DNA from: Talpa occidentalis
Taxonomy: Eukaryota > Chordata > Mammalia > Eulipotyphla > Talpidae
Assembly: GCF_014898055.3 (NCBI RefSeq)
Contig: NW_023601543.1
Coordinates: forward strand, 66,415,782-66,479,781
Length of the DNA: 64,000 nucleotides
Reading direction: 5' to 3'
Shown here: positions 11,824 to 22,970 of the stretch, one piece after another
Layout of the letters: each line of letters begins with the position of its first letter
Numbering within the stretch: the stretch's first letter is position 1
The notes under the pieces: generated by a model
Told to the model about the DNA's origin: nothing
What the model saw: the letters and a program-made list of their open reading frames with translations, nothing else
The model's database searches: none
Translations under genes and position numbers: made by a program

Positions 11824-11977
11824 AAATATTTGATGGGGGAGGAGGGAGTAGGATCAAAACAAGGGGCGTGGGAATTGTATGGGGACTATAACCAAGATGA
11901 AAATGTATACATTGTGCAAAAATGAAAAATGATGTAAAATATATGAAATTTTAAAAAATCATAAAAATAAAAAAAAA
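11824..11977 (+). mobile_element. 154-bp 5'-truncated L1 insertion
   Basis: Only the last part of the L1 3'UTR is present (GGATCAAAACAAGGGGCGTGGGAATTGTATGGGGACTATAACC, then GTGCAAAAATGAAAAATGATGT and an A-rich tail). The TSD CAAATTTACCCC lies at 11812-11823 and 11978-11989. It belongs to the same L1 lineage as the copies at 2313 and 24344. Confidence 0.9.
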
Positions 11978-11989
11978 CAAATTTACCCC

Positions 11990-12715
11990 CAAAATACCAC
12001 TAGAAATGACCAACACCCTAATCCTCCCCAAAACATCTGTATTAACTAAACAAACAAAATAACAGGTGAAAAGTCTTTGACAAGGAAAACACTGGAAATT
12101 ACACTAGCTCCAGTAAACTAAAGATAATTAAATATATCATTATGTAGGGTGGCATTTTTGTTTGAATTCTAGTTTTTCGAACCTCTGCAATATTTTTACT
12201 CTCAGTTTGGACGCTCTTCAAAAGAAAAGTTCCTAAATAAGGGAGTCAGTGTGGAGAAAACAGGCAAGAGTTGGTAGGTTGTGCACAGGTAGAAGCCATG
12301 TCTTCAAAAAAAAAAAAAATGAGGACTTAACTGCTTAGGAATACAGCAAAACTAGCATTTGGCAATGTGTGCACCCAATGAAACTCAGACCAGAAATGCC
12401 AGGTGTACTGGTGTTGTCAGTGTTCTTCCCCCCATTATTCTGACTCTCCAATCCATTCTTCTCTCTGCCTCCTGTGTCTTATGTCTCTAATTAGACTCCT
12501 TTGGAATTCTCCTGTCCCTTCTTCACCACTTTTCAATTTTAACCAGGGCTCATAAACTACCCAACACTTGACCTAGATTCTTTCTCCTCACCTCCTTGCC
12601 TGCACAACACAGGGATAAGTGATTATTTTTCTATTTTCAATTTTCCAGATCAGAGCATTCACAATTCTGATCCAACCCCTGTGACAGGGAGGCTGGCTGG
12701 CATCCTGCCATGTCA
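11990..12715. other. Unique DNA, no gene
   Basis: Has a short poly(A) at 12307-12320 and a pyrimidine-rich block at 12425-12600. No coding or repeat signature is recognised. Confidence 0.4.
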
Positions 12716-12875
12716 AGTGTGGTCTAGGACCAATAGCATCGGCACTTCCTGAGAGCTTGGGGATGCAGAATCTCAGTCTTCACTCCAGATCTACTGAGTC
12801 AGAATCTGCACATCTGCATTTTAACAAGATTCCCAAGGTGGTACTGTCAGTACATTAGAAACACTGAGCTAGATC
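12716..12875 (+). mobile_element. MER5-type hAT-Charlie DNA transposon remnant
   Basis: 'agtgtggtctaggaccaatagcatc...cctgagagcttggggatgcagaatctcag...ctccagatctactgagtcagaatctgcac...cattttaacaagattcccaaggtgg...acattagaaacactgag' follows the MER5A/B consensus segment by segment. It is non-autonomous and ancient. Confidence 0.82.
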
Positions 12876-12892
12876 ACTGGTCCTCAAAATTA

Positions 12893-13065
12893 TTTTTTTC
12901 CAGCTTTACTGAGATATAATTAACATATAACATTGTGTAAGCTTAAGGCATACATGTGATGATTTGATATGTGTAGCTATTGCACAATGTTAACAAGGCT
13001 AGTCTATACATTCTTGACCTCACACAATTACCATTTTGTTGTTATGGTGAGAACATTAAGGTTCT
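12893..13065 (-). mobile_element. Old L1 3'UTR, antisense
   Basis: 'ccagctttactgagatataattaacatataacattgtgtaagcttaaggcatacatgtgatgatttgatatg' is the classic reverse complement of L1MA/L1MB-type 3'UTRs. Confidence 0.85.
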
Positions 13066-13910
13066 ACTCTCATGCAGTCATACATGCAGTCATACAGGCC
13101 AGTGACATATATCATGGCTGTATCCAGGCCCATGAGCATCTGTGGGGGCCTCAGCTGTCACCCTGCAAGGGTACCCATGTACCTGCAGTGGCCAGCCAAA
13201 TGTCAGCCCTCAGCAGTGAAGGCTGACACCAGGGGTTGGTTGCTGGTGTGCAGCTGCACAGCTGCACTGACGACCTTTTGGCATGTTATAGGAGTCAGGG
13301 CAGGATCTAGGCCCATAGCGGCCATGAGTCTTAATTTGGTGTGTAATCATGTAGCTACAGGAGTTAGCGATAGGTGTGTATATGGCAGCAGAAGCTGATG
13401 ACTGGGGGTAGTCAAGTGAAGTCCACATTGGCATCTTGCAGGAAGGGAGCAGCTGCAGAAGCTGGGAAGAGCAAGGGGTGAAATCTCAATGGTGAAATGT
13501 GAAATATGCAGGGGGTCCGCCATGGCTATTTTGGCCATTTTTTCCTTAGAGGCAAAAGCTGTTTGGGTGCTGCACAGGACAGTTTGCTAGGGTTCAGAAT
13601 GACATACTCCAAGATGAAAGCTAGGAAGGGTCTGCAGCATCTGCAATGTCTGTTGAGGTCCTTGGTGGTAGAGGCTACCAGGTCTTCTACAAAGCAGACC
13701 ACTGAAAACCACAGTCACCCCCTCTGTATGGCTGTTACTGGTAGACTCTGCCCTTCTTCCTTGTCCCAAGCCATCTCCAGGCCTCTCGAATTTGCCAGTC
13801 TCTGGTTGGGGTGAAACACAACAAGTTTTTCATGCAGTGCCCTGAAAGGCTGGGGAAGTTCCCTATTTGCACTGATCAGGGCTGGCCCAGAGGATAGGAT
13901 AATGCAGGCA
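13066..13910. other. GC-richer unclassified block between two antisense L1 pieces
   Basis: The composition changes sharply relative to its flanks. 'catgcagtcata' is tandemly repeated at its left edge (about 13070-13096). Open frames exist on both strands (13072-13398 plus, 13506-13814 plus) but none resembles a known protein. It may be the long GC-rich 3'UTR of an old L1M element, or a separate LTR-type insertion. Confidence 0.4.
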
Positions 13911-13914
13911 AAAC

Positions 13915-14180
13915 CGAACTGATTCTCCTACCCTTTTCAGAGTTATTCTCAGTCTTTTTGTTCCACATTATTGCTGAAGCTTCTTTTTCAAGATTGTTTG
14001 GCTATCTGTGGCCCCTGAAACTCTTCATACATTTTAGAATCAGTCTTCCACTTCAGAAAACCCCAGAATTTTGTGGGCATTGCACTGAAAGTGTAAATCA
14101 CTTGGGGAAGTATTGTCATCTTAATGATATCAAGTGTTTTCCTACATGAACATGGATGTCTTTTAAATTTTCTTTTTTAA
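13915..14180 (-). mobile_element. Old L1 ORF2 fragment, antisense
   Basis: The order 'ttgtttggctatctgtggcccctg...ttttagaatcagtcttccacttcag...gggcattgcactgaaagtgtaaatcacttggggaagtattgtcatcttaatgatatcaa' matches the antisense of the L1 reverse-transcriptase 3' portion. The young L1 has the same blocks at 44860-45010. Confidence 0.8.
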
Positions 14181-14424
14181 AGTTATTTGTATATTTGACT
14201 GTGTATTAGCAATAATAGAACTAGTCCATCAAACTGGTGATTTCACTTTTGGGACTTCCATGATACATAGTCTAAACCTATCCAAAGCAAGAAGCTTCAT
14301 AGTTCATTTAAAAATATTCAATATATAATAGTGTATATTGCATGCAGAGATGAAAATACCAGTGATGGTAGTACACAATATAAAATTCATGAAAGACACA
14401 GGTATCATGAAATGAACAAGGGCT

Positions 14425-14560
14425 TTGAACCACACAGATGTAATTCAACTCTAACATCAGACCAAACAGCTAGATATTGATCATTTAAATACTTGAGCCC
14501 CTTAAAATCTCTTTCCTCATCTGTAAAATGGAGGTGACTAACACAGTTTTCTCCTCAAAA
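14425..14560 (+). mobile_element. MIR SINE remnant
   Basis: 'ggctttgaaccacacagatgtaattcaactc...acttgagccccttaaaatctctttcctcatctgtaaaatggaggtgactaa' follows the MIR consensus (ttgaatcctggctctgcca... cctcagtttcctcatctgtaaaatgggg). Confidence 0.8.
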
Positions 14561-14770
14561 TAAACACCAAACCAGCTGTAGTTATTTTTAATAATTTGAT
14601 ACATACATTTTAAAAAAGGAATAATCTCTTATTATAAAAGAATATGGATATTTTAACAAGAGAAACCTGTGTTAGTTCCAGTATGAACCAGCTACTTGAT
14701 TATGATTAGATATCTAGAGTGCTTCAAAGGAAGTATCTCTACTTTCTAATACTGAATGTTCTTTGGTCTT

Positions 14771-15042
14771 GGGACTCCCTGGTGGCGCAGGGGTTAAAGT
14801 CTCTGTGCTATCAAGATATTGCCAGCCACTGTGGCATAAATTCAATCCCCGACCAGGGAGCTGACCCACATGGCACAGCAGACCTCTCCTGTCTCCCGCT
14901 GCTCCCCTCAGCAGTATATTTCAGTAGATCTGCCTGTTCTGCATCCCACTCTGTCTGGTGAATCCTCTCACCCCTCTTCCACCAGCCCCTCTGGCCTAGA
15001 CCCCGGTTCTTGTATGCATAAATAGAAATAAATCTTTAAAAG
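14771..15042 (+). mobile_element. tRNA-derived SINE, subfamily B
   Basis: The head is GGGACTCCCTGGTGGCGCAGGGGTTAAAG and the tail is CCCCGGTTCTTGTATGCATAAAT...AAATCTTTAAAA. A 'GTTAAAG' instead of 'GTTGAGCGCTGG' segment and a CATAAATA tail separate this subfamily from subfamily A. The TSD is TCTTTGGTCTT at 14760-14770 and 15048-15058. Confidence 0.92.
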
Positions 15043-15297
15043 AATGGTCTTTGGTCTTGATTCATTGACTAACAGCACTATTCATAGTCACAAGAATAAT
15101 TTATTAAGCTTAATAGATGGTGATTACAACGCTGACTTCCTCTCTTAACTTAAAGACTTAGGAAACTGACCCAAAAACATGGATGTCTTTAAAATGTCTT
15201 TCAGCAAAGTGTTGTAGTTTTCAGTGTGTAAATCTTTTACTACCTTGGTTAAAAATTTATTCTTAAAAAAATTATTCTTAAGCATTTTCTTTTTCTT

Positions 15298-15561
15298 TAA
15301 AGATTTATTTATTTATGCATACAAGAGCTGGGATACAGCTCAGAGGTGTCGGGGGTGAGAGGATTCACCAGAGACAGAGTGGGGAACAGAACAGGCAGAT
15401 TGACCTAAGTACACTACTGAGGGGAGGAGCAGGCAAGTCAGGAGAGGTCTGCTGCGCCATGTGGGTTGCTCCCTGGTGGCCGGGGGATTGAACTCATGCT
15501 GCAGAGGCTGCGGACAGCTTCATAGGTTGCGTCTTAAGTCCTTGCGCCACCAGGAAGGCCC
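15298..15561 (-). mobile_element. tRNA-derived SINE, subfamily B, antisense
   Basis: It reads 'ctttaaagatttatttatttatgcatacaagagctggg' at its 3' tail (left) and 'ccttgcgccaccaggaaggccc' at its head (right). It lies in antisense L1 sequence. The TSD is not clear to me. Confidence 0.9.
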
Positions 15562-16443
15562 ACGTATTTTATTTTTCATTATGCTATTATAAATGAAACT
15601 GCTTTCTTAATTTATTCTTGACTATTCATTGTACATGTATAGCAGTAAAACCATTTTGAGTGTTCATTTTATATCTTGCTTTTTTCCTGATTTCATTTAA
15701 TGATTGAAATAGTTCTTTGGGGGAATCTTTGCAGATTTTTCTCTATATATAATCAGGTCAATAGCAAGTAGAAACAGTTTTACTTTCTCCTTTCCAATTT
15801 CAATGCCTTTTTATTATTTTATTACCTATTTCCTCTAGCTAGCTAGAACTACCAATACCATGTTAAACAGAAGTGGCAAAAGTAGGCATCTTTATTTTTT
15901 CCCTGCTCTTAGGAAGAAATCTTTTGGTAGTTCACTATCAGCAATAATATTAGCTGTGGGTTTCCTAGACTGTTGAGTGTTTTTTATCATGAAAGGATAT
16001 TATTGGATTTTGTCTGCATCAATTGAGATGATTGTGTGTTTTTTCACCTTAATTCTATTAATATGATAAATTGATTGTATGTCTTAAATTGCTCTTGATT
16101 TAATGGGTAAGTTCCACTTAGTCATGTTGTATAATCCTTTTAATATGCTGTTAGTACTGCCATTACATTGTTGAAGATTTTCTATCTATATTTATATGAT
16201 ATATAATTTTGTAGTTTTCTGTCTAATGATAACTTTAATTGGTTCTGATACCAAGATAAAGACAGTGTTATGGTACAAACTAGTTAGTGTTCCTTCCTCT
16301 TGTATTTTTTAAAAAATATGTTCAGGAAACAGTAGTATACATTATAAAGCTGTTTGGTATAACTCACCAGTGGAGCCACACGGTCTTTGCTTTTCTTTAC
16401 TGGAAGGTTTGAATTACTTATTCTATCTCATTTCTGATTTTAA

Positions 16444-16690
16444 AGATTTATTTATTTATACAAGCACTGTCAGTCAGAAGTGCGGTGGGATGAGAGAATT
16501 CACCAGAGCCAGAGCGGGGAACAGAACAGTCAGACTGACAAAATACACTGCTGAGGGGAGCAGCGGGCACTGCAGGAGCGGTCTGTCATGCCATGTGAGA
16601 CCCTCACCGGCTGGGGATTGAACCAGTGCTGCAGAGGCTGCGGGCAGCTTTGCCGCTCAGCGCTCAACCGCTGTGCCACTGGGGAGGCCC
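16444..16690 (-). mobile_element. tRNA-derived SINE, subfamily A, antisense
   Basis: The head GGGCCTCCCCAGTGGCACAGCGGTTGAGCGC is on the right and the tail AAATAAATCTTTA is on the left. A perfect 16-bp TSD TCATTTCTGATTTTAA lies at 16428-16443 and 16691-16706, inside old L1 sequence. Confidence 0.95.
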
Positions 16691-16861
16691 TCATTTCTGA
16701 TTTTAATAATTTAAATGTTATCTCTTTTTTTTAGTCACTCTAGCTAAAGATTTCACAATTTTGTTGATATTTAAAGGAGTAACATTTAGTTTTGTTTACT
16801 GTACAACTTTTTCATTTATCCTCATTCTAACCTTTAGCATTTCCTTCCTTCTGCTATGTTT

Positions 16862-17120
16862 TAAGATTTATTTATTTATGCATACAAGAACTGGGGTGTA
16901 AGCCAGCGGTGTTGGGGGTGAGAGGATTCACCAGAGAAATAGGGGAGCAGAACAGGCAGATCTTCTGAAATACACTGCTAATGGGAGCAGTGGGCGAGAA
17001 AGGAGAGGTCTGCTGCACTATGTGGGTTGCTCCCAGGCCGCCGGGGATCGAACTAGTGCTGCAGTGGCTGGCCATAGCTTGATAGTGCTGTCTTTAACCC
17101 CTGCACCACCAGGGAAGCCC
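16862..17120 (-). mobile_element. tRNA-derived SINE, subfamily B, antisense
   Basis: 'ttaagatttatttatttatgcatacaagaactggggtgtaagcc' is the tail and 'taacccctgcaccaccagggaagcccc' is the head. It is inserted in the same old antisense L1. Confidence 0.9.
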
Positions 17121-17279
17121 CTGGCTTTGGGTTTTAGTTGCTCTTCCTTTCCAATCTCTTCATATATAAAGTTGGACACTTTCTTTCCTTTTTGATGTTA
17201 GTCTTTACCACTATCTACTTCCACACGAGCATTGCTTTTGTTGCATCCAACAGGTTTTGATATGTTTTCATTGTTGTTA

Positions 17280-17808
17280 GATAATGTCTTTTGTTAATCC
17301 ATGCACAATTGTCTTCTGGTTTACTGAAACAATAGGTCAGACAACATTTGCCATAATAATGTCTATCAAAGTGGCTGACCATCAAAACTTCAGTACCACA
17401 TTCAGCTGATGGGCACTCAGGATGAAGGCAACTAATTTTGTCACTCTCATCCACCTTATAATATTTCAGGGCAGCCAGCTTAACCTTCTTCCTCTTATGT
17501 TTATTTTCTTTTGAAGCAGTAGAAAATAAACTGCTTTTCTTAACACCAACAGCCTCAAGACAAAATGAAGAGTGAGGACTCCTTTTGAATGTTGTAGTCA
17601 GAGAAAAGGACTTCCATCTTCCAGTTGCTTGCCAGCAAAGATTGGTCTTTGCTGACCAGGAGGAATTCCTTCCTTATCCTGAATCTTGGCCTTTACATTT
17701 TCTATTTTATCTGAGGGTTCAACTTTGAGAATGACAGTCTTCCCCCTAAAGGTTTCCATGAAAATCTGCATCTTGGTGGAGGTTCCATTGCATATGGCAG
17801 ATCTGAAA
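17280..17808 (-). pseudogene. RPS27A: RPS27A (ubiquitin-ribosomal protein S27a) processed pseudogene
   Basis: On the minus strand a short 5'UTR-like stretch (CGCCATCTG-like, then CCTCCACCAAG) leads into ATG at 17771. Ubiquitin follows (MQIF...; '[21 protein letters not shown]' is readable), then the K/R-rich linker and the S27a zinc domain (residues like ECPSAECG...[17 protein letters not shown]...KPED at 17300-17450). RPS27A normally makes a ubiquitin fused to the 40S protein eS31. Here no introns are present. A frameshift lies near the ubiquitin 'DGRTLSDYN' segment (about 17610), one zinc-ligand Cys is changed to Tyr (HYC to HYY), and the stop codon is lost, so the 80-residue ORF at 17215-17454 reads through the 3'UTR (AACAAAAGACATTATC) into L1. 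It is a retrocopy made by L1 and certainly dead. Confidence 0.95.
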
Positions 17809-18248
17809 AGGTATTTTATTTTGATTCATCTTTACCTCAAGTTATTTTCTAATTTCACTTGTGATTGCTTCTAAACTGATACATTGCTTATTTAAGAAGC
17901 GATTATTGAGTTTTCACATGTCCATGATCTTTTCTCAGTTTTTATTCTATTGTTGATATCCAGTATCATCCCAATGTACTAGGAGAAACTACCTTGTATG
18001 ACTGCAACATTTTAGACCTATCAAGTAAGACTTGTTTTGTTGCACAACATATATCTCAGGTAGTGTACTACACACACTTCATAGATGTGTACAGTGCTGT
18101 TGTTACATTATACATATCTGTTAGGTCTAGTTGGTTCACAGTGCTGTTAAAATGTTTTTCCCTTTATTAATCTAGTTGTTCTATACAGTCACTGAAAGTG
18201 CAGTACCAAAGTCTCCAACTGTATTATAGAACTTTCTCTGTTTGTATT

Positions 18249-18283
18249 TATATATATATATATAATATATATATATATATATT
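18249..18283. repeat. (TA)n microsatellite
   Basis: TA-repeat tract interrupted once (TATAATATA), at the edge of the old L1 region. Confidence 0.95.
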
Positions 18284-18300
18284 AATTGAGGCAATATCAG

Positions 18301-21080
18301 GATATCTCCATCAGGTATTGCTACCATAGTACACCCATCACCAAATCACCCATAGTCCTCCACCATAGTCTCTTGAGCTTCCTTCCTTCTTTGTAGAACT
18401 TCCTATTATTGCCTTCAATTTTGTCAGGTTAGCTTCATGTATTTTGGGGCTTTATGGTTAGGTATCTATATGTTATTACTGTTTTTTTTTTGTTTTTAAT
18501 GCATATATATATATATTTCTTCTTTGTATCTTATACTATAGAGGTTTTCATTGACAGCTTAGTTCTGAGCAAGACCTAAGGAATGTGATAGAGTGAAAAT
18601 ACCCATAGCACTGTCCTGTGGCCTTCCTACAGAGCCCTTCTGTTTGTTTTCTCTTATTCTCTAGCCAGTGGCCCCCAAACACCATTCTCTCTTTTCAACC
18701 CCTCATAGGTTCCTGAATCTTTGTTTCTATCCATGCTTCTTATGAAAGGAGAACAAATCCTCTTAGATATGTGCTAGGAAATTGATTGCCAGAAGGTAAG
18801 AGGGAAATGTTTAAGGCTATCACTACTGGAAATCCAGTTCCTGAAGTTCTGCACTTACAGTCAAGTAGATTGTAATTTGCTGTGCACATCTCATTCCTGC
18901 CTTCTTCAGGGACTTCTGTGATCTCTAATGCTGCATCTACAGTTAATTTATCCCTCTAACATGTGATAAAATCCAATAACTAGATGGGCTTGGGGAATAT
19001 TAGATTACAAGAGTTCTCAAAGATAATGGGTTCGCTTAATTATATCCTTCCTCCTTTTAACTTATATTAGAAATGAGTTTAAATACCAATGATTTAATAT
19101 TTAAAAGCATAACATTTTTTCCAGGCCATCTTATGGTATTTTCAAAATTTAATGTAGTTAGAAAAGTCACAAAACTAGACCAAGTTTCCTAAATAAATAC
19201 ATATTTAAATTACTATTTATGCCCAGCCTCAGAAAACCACTATAATTTTAATTCTAAATGTCAGGTATCTAATATAAAAATCTTTGTTTAATAACATAGG
19301 TTCTTCTGTAATTTAAACTAGAGACTTTTCTTTCCTTATGCTAAACTCATTTGTGGAAAAGGAAAATCTGATTTCAACAAACAGAATGCAATAATGTCAA
19401 GAATTACTTAGGTCCCTAACATTGAGATCTTTTGGAATGTTCAACAAAAGCACTAATGAAATGGGGTCTGTGAAGGGAGGGGCTAGGCATTTGTATGGCA
19501 GTTTTGTTGGAGGGTAAGCAAAGCATGTGCACAAATGTTTGTGTGAAAATATGTCCCCAAAATGCTGTAAATGAATGGCAAATTAATAAAATCTGAGGGA
19601 TGGGAAATCCCTGTAAGAGAGGGGAAAAAGAAAAGAAAGGCAAGAGAGAAGTTCTGAGGTGAGCATGGAGAAACAGCTCCCCTTTTCCAAGTCCATGTTC
19701 TTATGTCCATCTCTATGATAATTGCCTTCATACCAAATTCAGTGTATCTATTTTACTCAAAATTGGAGTATCTATTGTTCCTTAGCAGAATCTACAAGTG
19801 AACCATTATTTCAAGACACTGAGATTTGGGGACTGTTTCTTTCTAGAGCACAGCTAGCCTACCTTGACTAATTCAGTCAACTTCCATGGGCAAAAGGTGT
19901 ATTAATGAAACTGACATTCAAGATAAGGGAGGTTGTATTGGCAATCTAATCAGGGCTATGGATTTCTTGAGTTCCGTTGCTTATTCTTTTGCCTGTCTTC
20001 AAGTATAATAGGTTTAATTATCACACACATTGACTTGGCCAATCTGTAATAGGATATGGAGAGGTTCTAATCTTCCCTCTCTAGATCACTGCCGTGGATA
20101 GCAAACAGACTGCACGTCTCCACAAAAACTCCTATAGTGTTATTTCTGACAGGTTCTCAATAGTCTGCAAGAATGTTATCACTGGCCAAATTCCAGGCAT
20201 TCATGTAACAAAATTTCCTGACAAAACTGACACTGATTGGCAGACTTGTTTGCAGCTGGATATAGGGGCCAAAACTAGAAGTACAGGAGTTTAATGATTC
20301 TGCTTGATTCCTTGCCTTTGTGAGCAGAAAGGTGTAACAGATGCATTCATCTGCTTTAAAAGAGAGAGGATTCCTGCCCTACTGCTTTTTACCATCTGAA
20401 ATTCTTCCTCCAACTGAAAATATACTCATGAGGGATAGAAAATTATTTTGTTTAAGGAAATATCAGAACCCTTCTTCCAGTAGCTTTCTGGAAACACAAC
20501 AGAGCAAGGTTCACGGGCTGGAAGTAGGACCATCTTAGAACAAATTTCTAAAGTAGATTCATTCTCAACAGTCACACAGATATTTGTTTGTCAATATGTG
20601 GTCTAAATTGATTTCTGGTTCTGTGTGTTTAGTGTTAATTTTTTACATTACCTCCTTCACAGTTAGAGTGTCTCTTTTTCTTTTCCTAAATTTATATACC
20701 TGGTGTTCCCAAATAGAGACTGTCGTCTAGTTTAACACTGGTGAATCTATATGCTACATTAGGGATTGTAATTGTAGAAAATAAATTGAGAGATTTCTGA
20801 AACATAATTTGTTCAATAAACTTGTGCTGTTATTTTGGCCTGGAATCCCCCCAAACAATACTCAATATGATTAAATCATTATATTTCCTCCTTAACCAAC
20901 CAATCTTTTTGCAGTCTCTGAATTGGTTAGTGGAAATTTCTCCCCTCCTGGTAAATGTTAATTACTAACCACTGCCAAATTTTAATCTTCTGTTCCTTTG
21001 CATATAAAACTCCTTTCACAGAACCTCCACACCATCTTCCAGGATCATTATTCCTTCCTTACAGGTCAATCTCTCCTACC
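18301..21080. other. AT-rich unique DNA, no gene
   Basis: I see no gene here. The first 300 bases may still be antisense L1. The ORFs at 19416-19731, 20094-20294 and 20341-20538 are short, AT-biased and unlike known proteins. Confidence 0.45.
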
Positions 21081-21095
21081 AGACTGTGAAATTTC

Positions 21096-21373
21096 TTTTT
21101 TTTTTTTTAAAGATGTATTTATTTATTTGTTTGTTTATTCAAGCACTGAGTACAGTCAGAAGCACGGGAGGGTGAGAGAATTCACCAGAGCCAGAGCGGA
21201 GAGCAGAAAAGGCAGACTGATGAAGTACACTGCTGAGGGGAGCAGCGGGCGGCAGGAGAGGTCTGCGCGCCATGTGGGACCCTCGCCGGCAGCCAGGGAT
21301 CGAACCGGCGCTGCAGAGGCTGTGGGCAGCTTCGCAACCCAGCGCTCAACTGCTGCGCCACCGGGGAGGCCCC
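21096..21373 (-). mobile_element. tRNA-derived SINE, subfamily A, antisense
   Basis: Complete copy. The head GGGGCCTCCCCGGTGGCGCAGCAGTTGAGCGC is at the right and the poly(T)/ATTTATTTGTTTG tail is at the left. A perfect 15-bp TSD AGACTGTGAAATTTC lies at 21081-21095 and 21374-21388. Confidence 0.95.
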
Positions 21374-21388
21374 AGACTGTGAAATTTC

Positions 21389-22314
21389 AAAGACAGACCA
21401 ATATATGTGCCTCTGTCTCCAGGTCCTAGGACTTGATAACTAATAAGTTTCAATAAATCACTATTGAGTGAAGAGTTTCTTAGTTCATTATCTGTTCCCT
21501 CTAGTCTCTCCTCCAATGCATCTTTAGCCAAATCTTCTCAATCTGCAGGAATTCCTAGATCTGTCCTAAATCATGGCTCCAGAAAACCTTAACAAAGTTC
21601 AACTACACTATTTGCTTATCTCTTTGTTTCAGTGTCCTGCCTGAGTTTTGCTCATAATATTTCTTCTACCTAATATAATTCCCCCCTTTTCCTTTATCTT
21701 CAAGATCCTTCTGCATGGATAACATAGTTATTGTACTCATCCAGTCCTCAGTCATCAACATGTTCCAGATATTATATGTTTAAAGACAATCTACAGAAAT
21801 AGAAGATACCATTGTGTCGTTTAGTTGACCAATTCTGATGGATAGACAGATATACAAGACTCTTAGACTGTAGGAAAATGTGGGTACATGGTACTCCAGG
21901 AGCTCAAAGGATATACAACTACCCCAGGTAAAGGAAAGAGTACTGGGAAATGCACCTTGGGGAGGCTATAATATCCATACAGCAATATGGGTTGAATTTC
22001 AAAAGTTAACTAGAAGTTAGGTAGAAAAAAAATGAGCAACATCATAAACAGAATGAGCATACAGAGCAAGCTTCAGGAACTCTATTGTAGAAGGCATAAC
22101 AGTGCACATAATTCTCATGGTTTGTCTGCCTGCGAATTCCCATGGAACTATCTCTCTCGTGGACATAGTACTTGTTACTAAATATATGTAATGTATGTGT
22201 ATGTATATATATATTTATATGTGTATATACAGTATATGTATATATAAGTATATATAATACTCATTGACATGCTTTATCTAGTCTTCATTACCATACAAAG
22301 AAATTGAGACCTAA
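21389..22314. other. Unique DNA with TA/TG-rich tract, no gene
   Basis: No coding signal. A degenerate (TA)n/(TG)n tract lies at 22176-22258. Confidence 0.45.
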
Positions 22315-22323
22315 TTCATCTAC

Positions 22324-22590
22324 TTTTTTTTTTTAAAGATTTATTTATTTATTTATAAAGCACTGGGTACAGTCAATAGTGCGGGAGGGTGAGAGAATTC
22401 ACCAGAGTCAGAGTGAAGAGCAGAACAAGCAGACTGACGAAACACACTGCCGAGGGGAGCAGCGGGCGGCAGGTGAGGTCTGCGCGCCAGGTGGGACCCT
22501 CGCCCGGTGGCCAGGGCCTCAAACCGGCGCTGCAGAGGCTGCAGGCAACTTTGCAACCCAGCGCTCAACCGCTGCGCCATCGGGGAGGCC
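22324..22590 (-). mobile_element. tRNA-derived SINE, subfamily A, antisense
   Basis: The head at the right is GGCCTCCCCGATGGCGCAGCGGTTGAGCGCTGG and the poly(T) tail is at the left. The TSD TTCATCTAC is at 22315-22323 and 22591-22599. The long antisense ORFs here are SINE shadows. Confidence 0.93.
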
Positions 22591-22747
22591 TTCATCTACT
22601 TTTTTTAATCCCTAACAGATACTTTAAAAATGGTATGGCTGAGATACATTTATTGAATGGATGAATAATTTTAGATGGAATTGCTCTGAATTGTCACTTA
22701 AATACTTCAGGAGAGTTTGAACTCTTAATATTTGGTTTATATTTTTG

Positions 22748-22806
22748 TTTTTTTTTTTTTTTTTTTTTTTTATATAGAGAGGCATGTTTTCTTTCTTTCT
22801 TTCTTT
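22748..22806 (-). mobile_element. 3' tail of an antisense SINE running into an assembly gap
   Basis: A poly(T) run, then ATATAGAGAGGCATG, then (TTTC)n. Read on the minus strand this is (GAAA)n-CATGCCTCT-poly(A), the same 3' end as the SINE at 28709-29183. The body should follow to the right but is replaced by Ns. Confidence 0.75.
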
Positions 22807-22906
22807 NNNNNNNNNNNNNNNNNNNNNNNNNNNNNNNNNNNNNNNNNNNNNNNNNNNNNNNNNNNNNNNNNNNNNNNNNNNNNNNNNNNNNNNNNNNNNN
22901 NNNNNN
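22807..22906. other. Assembly gap of exactly 100 N
   Basis: A run of 100 N, a conventional placeholder for a gap of unknown size. It begins inside a CTTT microsatellite, which is a common cause of assembly failure. The peptide of X residues across it is meaningless. Confidence 0.99.
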
Positions 22907-22970
22907 AAAATTAGTATCAGAAATGAAAGCAGAATCTCGTTACTGTTCCATGGACATTAAAAGGACAATA

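Larger units (their letters stand above)
15100..18300 (-). mobile_element. Old antisense L1 (ORF2), heavily interrupted
   Basis: Antisense L1 ORF2 blocks are visible at 15175-15295, 15570-16380, 16700-16860, 17120-17280 and from about 17810. Examples are 'tttcagcaaagtgttgtagttttcagtgtgtaaatctttta', 'tgttaaacagaagtggcaaaagtaggcatc' and 'attttgtctgcatcaattgagatgatt'. It is interrupted by three SINEs and by the RPS27A retropseudogene. There are many stops and no retrotransposition competence. The order of blocks is colinear with L1, so most of it is one old insertion. Confidence 0.75.

Noticed and set aside
15298..17120. Three antisense SINEs in a row, considered as a CRISPR-like or satellite array
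   Set aside because: They are unequally spaced, of two subfamilies, and at least one has its own target duplication, so they are independent insertions.
22732..22914. ORF of X residues
   Set aside because: It spans the assembly gap.
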